Assembly (NCBI GenBank): GCA_964571765.1 | Contig: CAZNDH010000030.1 | Span: forward strand, 1 to 17,595 | Length of the DNA: 17,595 nt | Direction of reading: 5' to 3' | DNA from: ZC4RG35 sp964571765 | Lineage (GTDB): Bacteria > Actinomycetota > Acidimicrobiia > Spongiisociales > ZC4RG35 | Shown here: positions 14,180 to 17,595 of the stretch, piece after piece | Layout of the letters: the number at the start of each line of letters is the position of its first letter | Numbering within the stretch: position 1 is the first letter of the stretch | Position numbers and translations under genes: made by a program | The notes under the pieces: model-generated | Told to the model about the DNA's origin: nothing | What the model saw: only the letters and a program-made list of their open reading frames with translations | Databases searched by the model: none

Positions 14180-15877
14180 ATGGCCGTTCGTTCCGAGTCG
14201 CTGTCCACCGATGCGGAGGCCAACTCGGTTGGAGACGCTCGAGCACTGATCGAGCAGCATCGCTGGTGGGACGCCTACCAGGTTCTGAGTCGCCTGGATG
14301 GTCGGTCGGCGTTGGGGGCCCAGGACCTCGAGGACCTGGCCGTCTGTGCCTTCCTCTGCGGTAAGGGGATGGAGAGTCGGCAGGCCCGGCTGCGCGCCTA
14401 TCAGATTCACCTAAACGGCGGTGACCGGCGGGCTGCCGCGCTCTGTGCCATGAGGATTGGGTTTGGTCAGATCAGCACCGGAGAACTCGCGCAAGCATCT
14501 GGGTGTCTACCCGCCTCGCTGACCAGCTGCGCTGCCTGGGTGGCTCACGCCGCATCCCTTCTCACGGACGGCGATGAGGGTGTGGAGCAGGGCTACCTAC
14601 TGATCCCGGTCGCCTATGAGCAGCTCGTCATGGGGGGCGACCTCGACGCCGCCGCTGCCGACTCCGCTCGTGCGGTGGAGATAGCCCGCGGGTGGGGCGA
14701 TCAGGACCTGTTGGTTCTCGGCCTGACCATCCAAGGGCGTGCCATGGTGAGATCTGGTTCGATCGGGAACGGTGTGGTCTATCTCGACGAGGCGGTGATG
14801 GTCGTCGAGGCTGGAGACGTTTCTCCGTCGTTTGCGGGGATCGCCCTTGGTTCCGCGATCGAGGCTGCATGGGAAGTCCTCGATCTCGACCGTTTCGGGG
14901 ATTGGACTGAGGCCTTGAGGCGGTGGTGTGAGCTCCAGGATGGGATGATCCTCTTTCAGAGTCGTTCACTGGGGTATCGGGCGATCCTCGACGAGCTCCG
15001 GGGACGGTGGGACGATGCGCTGGACTCCGCGGAGAGCGCCTGTGCGGTCGAGATTGGCGATGCCGATCCCGCTGCGGCAGCAAGCGCCCACTATCGGCAG
15101 GGTGAGCTGTTACGGCTTCGAGGTCAGTTCGAGCAGGCCGAGCTCGCTTTCCGGGAAGCGAGCCGCCGAGGCCTCGACCCTCAACCTGGTCTGGCATTGC
15201 TCCATCTCGCCAGGGGTGACGTCGAGGGAGCGGCCGCATCGATTTCCCGGTCGCTCGGGGAGACCAGAAAACCGTTGAGACGAGCCGCGATGCTCCCAGC
15301 TTGTGTCGAGATCATGCTCGCCGCGGGCAACCTGAGCGCTGCGTCCGAAGCAGCACACGAGTTGGGGGCCACGGTCGATGGTTTCAGCACACCATTTGTA
15401 GAGGCTGCCGCTCATCACGCCCGAGGAGCCGTCCTGCTTGCTGAAGGAGATCCCAACGGCGCGCTCGGGGGGCTACGGGTAGCCCTTCGGGTGTGGGCTC
15501 ACCTTGATCTGCCCTACGAGGAGGCGCGCACCAGGCTGGTCATTGCCCAGTGCTGTCGAATGCTCGGTGACGATGATGGGTCATCCTTGGAGCTGAGCAT
15601 CGCCCGTGGCATTCTCTCGGATCTCGGAGCGAGACCAGAGGTGAACAAGGTCGACTCCCTGCTCGCCACACATCCACCTTCTCCTCACCGGCTCACCAAG
15701 CGGGAGCTCGAGGTTCTTCGACTGGTGGCACAGGGGATGACCAACAAGGAGATTGCCGAGGAGTTGTTCGTGGCGCCGAGGACCGTGGACAGTCACGTGA
15801 GCAACATCTTCACCAAGCTTGGGGTCGCAACCCGCTCGGCGGCAACCGCTCTTGCCCACCGTGAAGACCTCCTCTAG
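14180..15877 (+). CDS. LuxR-family regulator with helical (TPR-like) repeats
   Basis: 565 aa transcription factor. The C-terminal LuxR/GerE helix-turn-helix is unmistakable: LTKRELEVLRLVAQGMTNKE, then LFVAPRTVDSHVSNIFTKLG and TRSAATALA (about residues 500-560). The preceding about 490 residues are almost all helix, rich in Ala and Leu, with paired-helix units such as ARALIEQHRWWDAYQVLSRL, SAHYRQGELLRLRGQFEQAE and ARGAVLLAEGDPNGALGGLR, which look like TPR repeats. No Walker A or ATPase domain is present, so this is not a full MalT/LAL regulator, and no receiver or sensor domain is seen. The ligand or partner probably binds the repeat region. It is preceded by its own TAGGGT box. GC at third positions is lower than in gyrA. 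Targets are unknown; the neighbouring ABC operon is a candidate only by position. Confidence 0.9.
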   Translation: MAVRSESLSTDAEANSVGDARALIEQHRWWDAYQVLSRLDGRSALGAQDLEDLAVCAFLCGKGMESRQARLRAYQIHLNGGDRRAAALCAMRIGFGQISTGELAQASGCLPASLTSCAAWVAHAASLLTDGDEGVEQGYLLIPVAYEQLVMGGDLDAAAADSARAVEIARGWGDQDLLVLGLTIQGRAMVRSGSIGNGVVYLDEAVMVVEAGDVSPSFAGIALGSAIEAAWEVLDLDRFGDWTEALRRWCELQDGMILFQSRSLGYRAILDELRGRWDDALDSAESACAVEIGDADPAAAASAHYRQGELLRLRGQFEQAELAFREASRRGLDPQPGLALLHLARGDVEGAAASISRSLGETRKPLRRAAMLPACVEIMLAAGNLSAASEAAHELGATVDGFSTPFVEAAAHHARGAVLLAEGDPNGALGGLRVALRVWAHLDLPYEEARTRLVIAQCCRMLGDDDGSSLELSIARGILSDLGARPEVNKVDSLLATHPPSPHRLTKRELEVLRLVAQGMTNKEIAEELFVAPRTVDSHVSNIFTKLGVATRSAATALAHREDLL

Positions 15878-15925
15878 GTGTTCCTACCGAGTGTCGAAGG
15901 GCATGCCAAATGGAGTGTTTCCCCG

Positions 15926-15954
15926 ATGACACCGAGTGGTCCGCGTCGTACCTT
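15926..15954 (+). promoter_or_regulatory. Promoter for the VOC-protein gene
   Basis: ATGACA (15926-15931, five of six to TTGACA) and TACCTT (15949-15954) are spaced by 17 bases. Initiation near 15961 leaves about 24 bases of leader that carry AGGGAG. This is the best consensus-type promoter in the window. Confidence 0.55.
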
Positions 15955-15984
15955 GATGACCGAGGCATCTGCAGGGAGTAACAC

Positions 15985-16374
15985 ATGCTTGGCGACAACA
16001 AGGCGATGGCGAGCTTCTCGGTGGACAACATCGTGGAGGCCGAGGAGTTCTACGGCGAAACGCTGGGGCTGAAGGTGAAGGGTGAGTCCGGGGCTCTTCT
16101 CCTCTATCTGACCGGTGGCTATGACGTCCTCATCTACTCCAAGCCCGACCACATCCCGGCTTCCTTCACCGTTCTCAACTTCGTAGTCGAGGACATCGAC
16201 GAGGCCGTGGATGGCCTTCTGGAACGAGGGGTGAGATTCCTCAGGTACGACGAGTTGGGAACAGATGAGCGGGGGATCGTTCGGGGCCCTGAGCGCGAGA
16301 TTGCCTGGTTTGCCGATCCGGCAGGCAACAACCTCGCGGTAGTTCAGTTCAAGACTCCTCTCCCATTGGACTGA
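15985..16374 (+). CDS. VOC-fold (glyoxalase/bleomycin-resistance-like) protein
   Basis: 129 aa, the usual length for one vicinal-oxygen-chelate domain with two beta-alpha-beta-beta-beta modules. The first module has SVDNIVEAEEFYGETLGLKV; the second has LNFVVEDIDEAVDGLLERGV and ends in WFADPAGNNLAVVQF, a typical DPxGN finish. The metal ligands common in enzymes of the family appear absent: no His opens the first strand, and the Glu expected near the last strand reads AVVQ. A ligand-binding or sequestering role, or a non-metal function, is therefore more likely than glyoxalase activity. The start ATG 15985 has AGGGAG 6 bases upstream, which supports it over ATG 16006. It lies 107 bases after the LuxR gene, has its own promoter, and faces a convergent SnoaL-like gene. 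Confidence 0.87.
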   Translation: MLGDNKAMASFSVDNIVEAEEFYGETLGLKVKGESGALLLYLTGGYDVLIYSKPDHIPASFTVLNFVVEDIDEAVDGLLERGVRFLRYDELGTDERGIVRGPEREIAWFADPAGNNLAVVQFKTPLPLD

Positions 16375-16546
16375 GGTTCCTGATGTGGTCATCGGCTGCG
16401 AACTCGAGCCGTTCGGCCAATCCATGCCTCTCTGCTCGACCGGCGGCAGTTGGTTGCTGCGCACTCACCATCGCCTGACAACCCCAGGCAAGCGGATGGG
16501 AACTTCTCTGGCGCAGGAGCTCCCTCTCAGAGGGCGGCGCAAGCAG

Positions 16547-16930
16547 CTAGGTGGTGCCGGGTTCAGCCCACCCGGTGTGATAGATCGGTGGCTCTGTTGG
16601 CTCCGCGAAGTAGAAATCCACCCTGGTCACCCGGCCGTCGTCCAGCTCGAAGGTCCCGATCACATGGGTCGACTCTCCCTGGCCGAAGGTTAGGAGGCCC
16701 TCCAATGCCCAGGTGCTGCCGCCCCCGATCAGCCGGCGCCACTTGGCTGTGACCCCCTCCGGGAAGGCTCGGTACATGCCCATGATGTTGTCGCGGCCAA
16801 CGAAGCGTTGGCCGGTCTGCGGCCTCCCCTCGACGGCGTCGACCGCCAGCAGCGACTGGTACTGGTCTAGATTCCACTGCTCGAACGCTGCGGCAAGTCG
16901 CTCCATGGTCCGCCGATTGACATGCTCCAT
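16547..16930 (-). CDS. SnoaL/NTF2-like domain protein
   Basis: 127 aa. NTF2-like alpha+beta cone fold: the N-terminal helix MERLAAAFEQWNLDQYQSLL, a short EGRPQTGQRFVGRDNIMGMY turn that forms the pocket rim, then strands STWALEGLLTFGQGESTHVI, GTFELDDGRVTRVDFYFAEP and a tail PPIYHTGW. Family members are ketosteroid-isomerase-like enzymes, polyketide cyclases or ligand binders; the catalytic set cannot be assigned here. The frame is open to 16987, but the first 19 residues are basic and would overlap the divergent gene's leader. I chose ATG 16930 because it starts the recognisable domain and has TAGGCT 10 bases upstream. It is divergent from the related gene at 16987 with a 56-bp shared spacer, and convergent with the VOC gene. 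Confidence 0.82.
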   Translation of the reverse strand: MEHVNRRTMERLAAAFEQWNLDQYQSLLAVDAVEGRPQTGQRFVGRDNIMGMYRAFPEGVTAKWRRLIGGGSTWALEGLLTFGQGESTHVIGTFELDDGRVTRVDFYFAEPTEPPIYHTGWAEPGTT

Positions 16931-16940
16931 GGTCAAACAC

Positions 16941-16946
16941 AGCCTA
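16941..16946 (-). promoter_or_regulatory. -10 box for the minus-strand SnoaL-like gene
   Basis: On the minus strand TAGGCT lies 10 bases before ATG 16930, giving a predicted leader of about 3-4 bases. No convincing -35 is visible; the upstream side carries the ribosome-binding site of the divergent gene. Confidence 0.38.
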
Positions 16947-16986
16947 TGGCGACGGCGGCGGCCCGGCCACCGACAGGAGAAGCGCA

Positions 16987-17403
16987 TTGGAGATCATCGA
17001 CCGTCACTTCGCCGCGGAGAACGCCCACGACGTAGAAGCAACGCTGGCCACTTACACCGATGACATCGTTTGGGACGACGTCACCCACCCCGATTCTCCG
17101 TTCCAGGGGAAGGAGGAGGTGGGCCAGGTGTACTCAGGGATCATCGACGCCATCCCCGACGTGAACCTGCGCACCGTTCGACGGTTCACCGGGGAGGGCG
17201 GTCGGTTCGTCGTCGACGAGTCGATCCTCACCGGCCACGTGGAGGGGGAGTGGTCCGGGATCCAGGGTGGGGGCGCCCCCGTGGAGGTACGCATCCTCCA
17301 TATCTTCGAATTGCGGGATGGTCTGATCAGCTACGAGAACGCCTGGTTCGACGCCTCGTCTGTGCAGCGTCAGATCGACACTTGGAACAAGTCTCAGAGC
17401 TAG
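16987..17403 (+). CDS. SnoaL-like (NTF2 fold) protein
   Basis: 138 aa. It opens with IIDRHFAAENAHDVEATLAT, then YTDDIVWDDVTHPDSPFQGK and the helix EEVGQVYSGIIDAIPDVNL, followed by strands GRFVVDESILTGHVEGEWSG, VEVRILHIFELRDGLISYEN and AWFDASSVQRQI. This is the typical order of SnoaL_2/nuclear transport factor 2-like proteins; the ELRDGLI...FD end is common in the family. A catalytic Asp/His pair may be in WDD and THPD, but its role is inferred. The start is TTG at 16987 with AGGAGA ending 6 bases before it and no in-frame ATG near. It is divergent from a second protein of the same fold and could share control with it. No membrane segment is seen. Confidence 0.87.
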   Translation: MEIIDRHFAAENAHDVEATLATYTDDIVWDDVTHPDSPFQGKEEVGQVYSGIIDAIPDVNLRTVRRFTGEGGRFVVDESILTGHVEGEWSGIQGGGAPVEVRILHIFELRDGLISYENAWFDASSVQRQIDTWNKSQS

Positions 17404-17448
17404 GGGGTCGAGCGACCGCGGATAGGTTGTGGGCTCACTGGGCCTGAA

Positions 17449-17496
17449 CCAGGGACCTCATCCCTATCGAGATGCGCAAAGCCACTGAGTCCCTGG
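17449..17496. repeat. Inverted repeat in the terminal spacer
   Basis: CCAGGGAC (17449-17456) and GTCCCTGG (17489-17496) are perfect arms, extendable to TGA-A-CCAGGGAC and GTCCCTGGTCA with one bulged A, around a 32-nt loop. No gene is recognised in 17404-17595. A minus-strand frame is open there but has no motif. The arms may be an operator or a remnant of an inserted element. Confidence 0.45.
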
Positions 17497-17595
17497 TCAG
17501 ACCTGGGCATCCGCGTGCGATTAGATGCTCTGTGGGACAGCTGTGAGGTAGCAAAGGCCATCGGCGGTCTGAGGTTGTACAGCCAGCGGTCTGCC

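Noticed and set aside
16522..16534. CCCTCT-C-AGAGGG palindrome between convergent genes as terminator
   Set aside because: The real stem would be only about 4 pairs once a loop is allowed and no T-run follows.

Overview
The window is a GC-rich (roughly two-thirds G+C by eye) actinobacterial chromosome segment. The best lineage marker is the order gyrB-gyrA-DUF3566 membrane protein, a layout typical of Actinobacteria near the replication origin. Gene ends with ATGA/GTGA/TTGA overlaps, TTG/GTG starts and TANNNT boxes placed directly in front of start codons fit the same phylum. An early-branching lineage such as Acidimicrobiia is my guess, not something the sequence proves. A 100-N run flanked by an identical 55-bp sequence shows that this is a short-read, probably metagenomic, scaffold.

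Layout. 1-3307: 3' part of gyrB and complete gyrA, the two subunits of DNA gyrase. Residues at several well-known drug-contact positions differ from the common bacterial ones. 3572-4081: DUF3566 membrane protein. 4082-4448: convergent spacer with the assembly gap. 4449-6873: four minus-strand genes (Rossmann-like hypothetical, 38-residue membrane peptide, GNAT acetyltransferase with an N-terminal Cys/His segment, degenerate EAL-domain protein). 7067-8863: SLC13-type permease with two TrkA_C domains. 9162-9944: membrane-anchored SGNH-hydrolase-like protein. 9945-10250: gene-free stretch with strong hairpins. 10293-13891: PadR regulator, HAAS/permease-prefix membrane protein, BcrA/LanF-like ABC ATPase and ABC-2 permease. 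13892-14179: spacer holding what looks like the 3' end (domain V, possibly VI) of a decayed group II intron. 14180-15877: LuxR regulator with helical repeats. 15985-17403: VOC-fold protein and two divergently transcribed SnoaL/NTF2-like proteins. 17404-17595: no gene recognised.

How the parts may work together. Gyrase is housekeeping. The PadR-HAAS-ABC set reads as one regulated export or resistance unit: the regulator and the HAAS protein overlap by ATGA, as do the ATPase and permease, and a promoter with a possible operator precedes padR. The remaining genes are mostly single units. Several have a TANNNT box 6-13 nt before the start codon, which suggests leaderless or nearly leaderless mRNAs.

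No CRISPR array, tRNA, rRNA, intact transposase or intact reverse transcriptase was found. The items most worth checking are the group II intron remnant, the unusual gyrase residues, the degenerate EAL protein and the false assembly gap.
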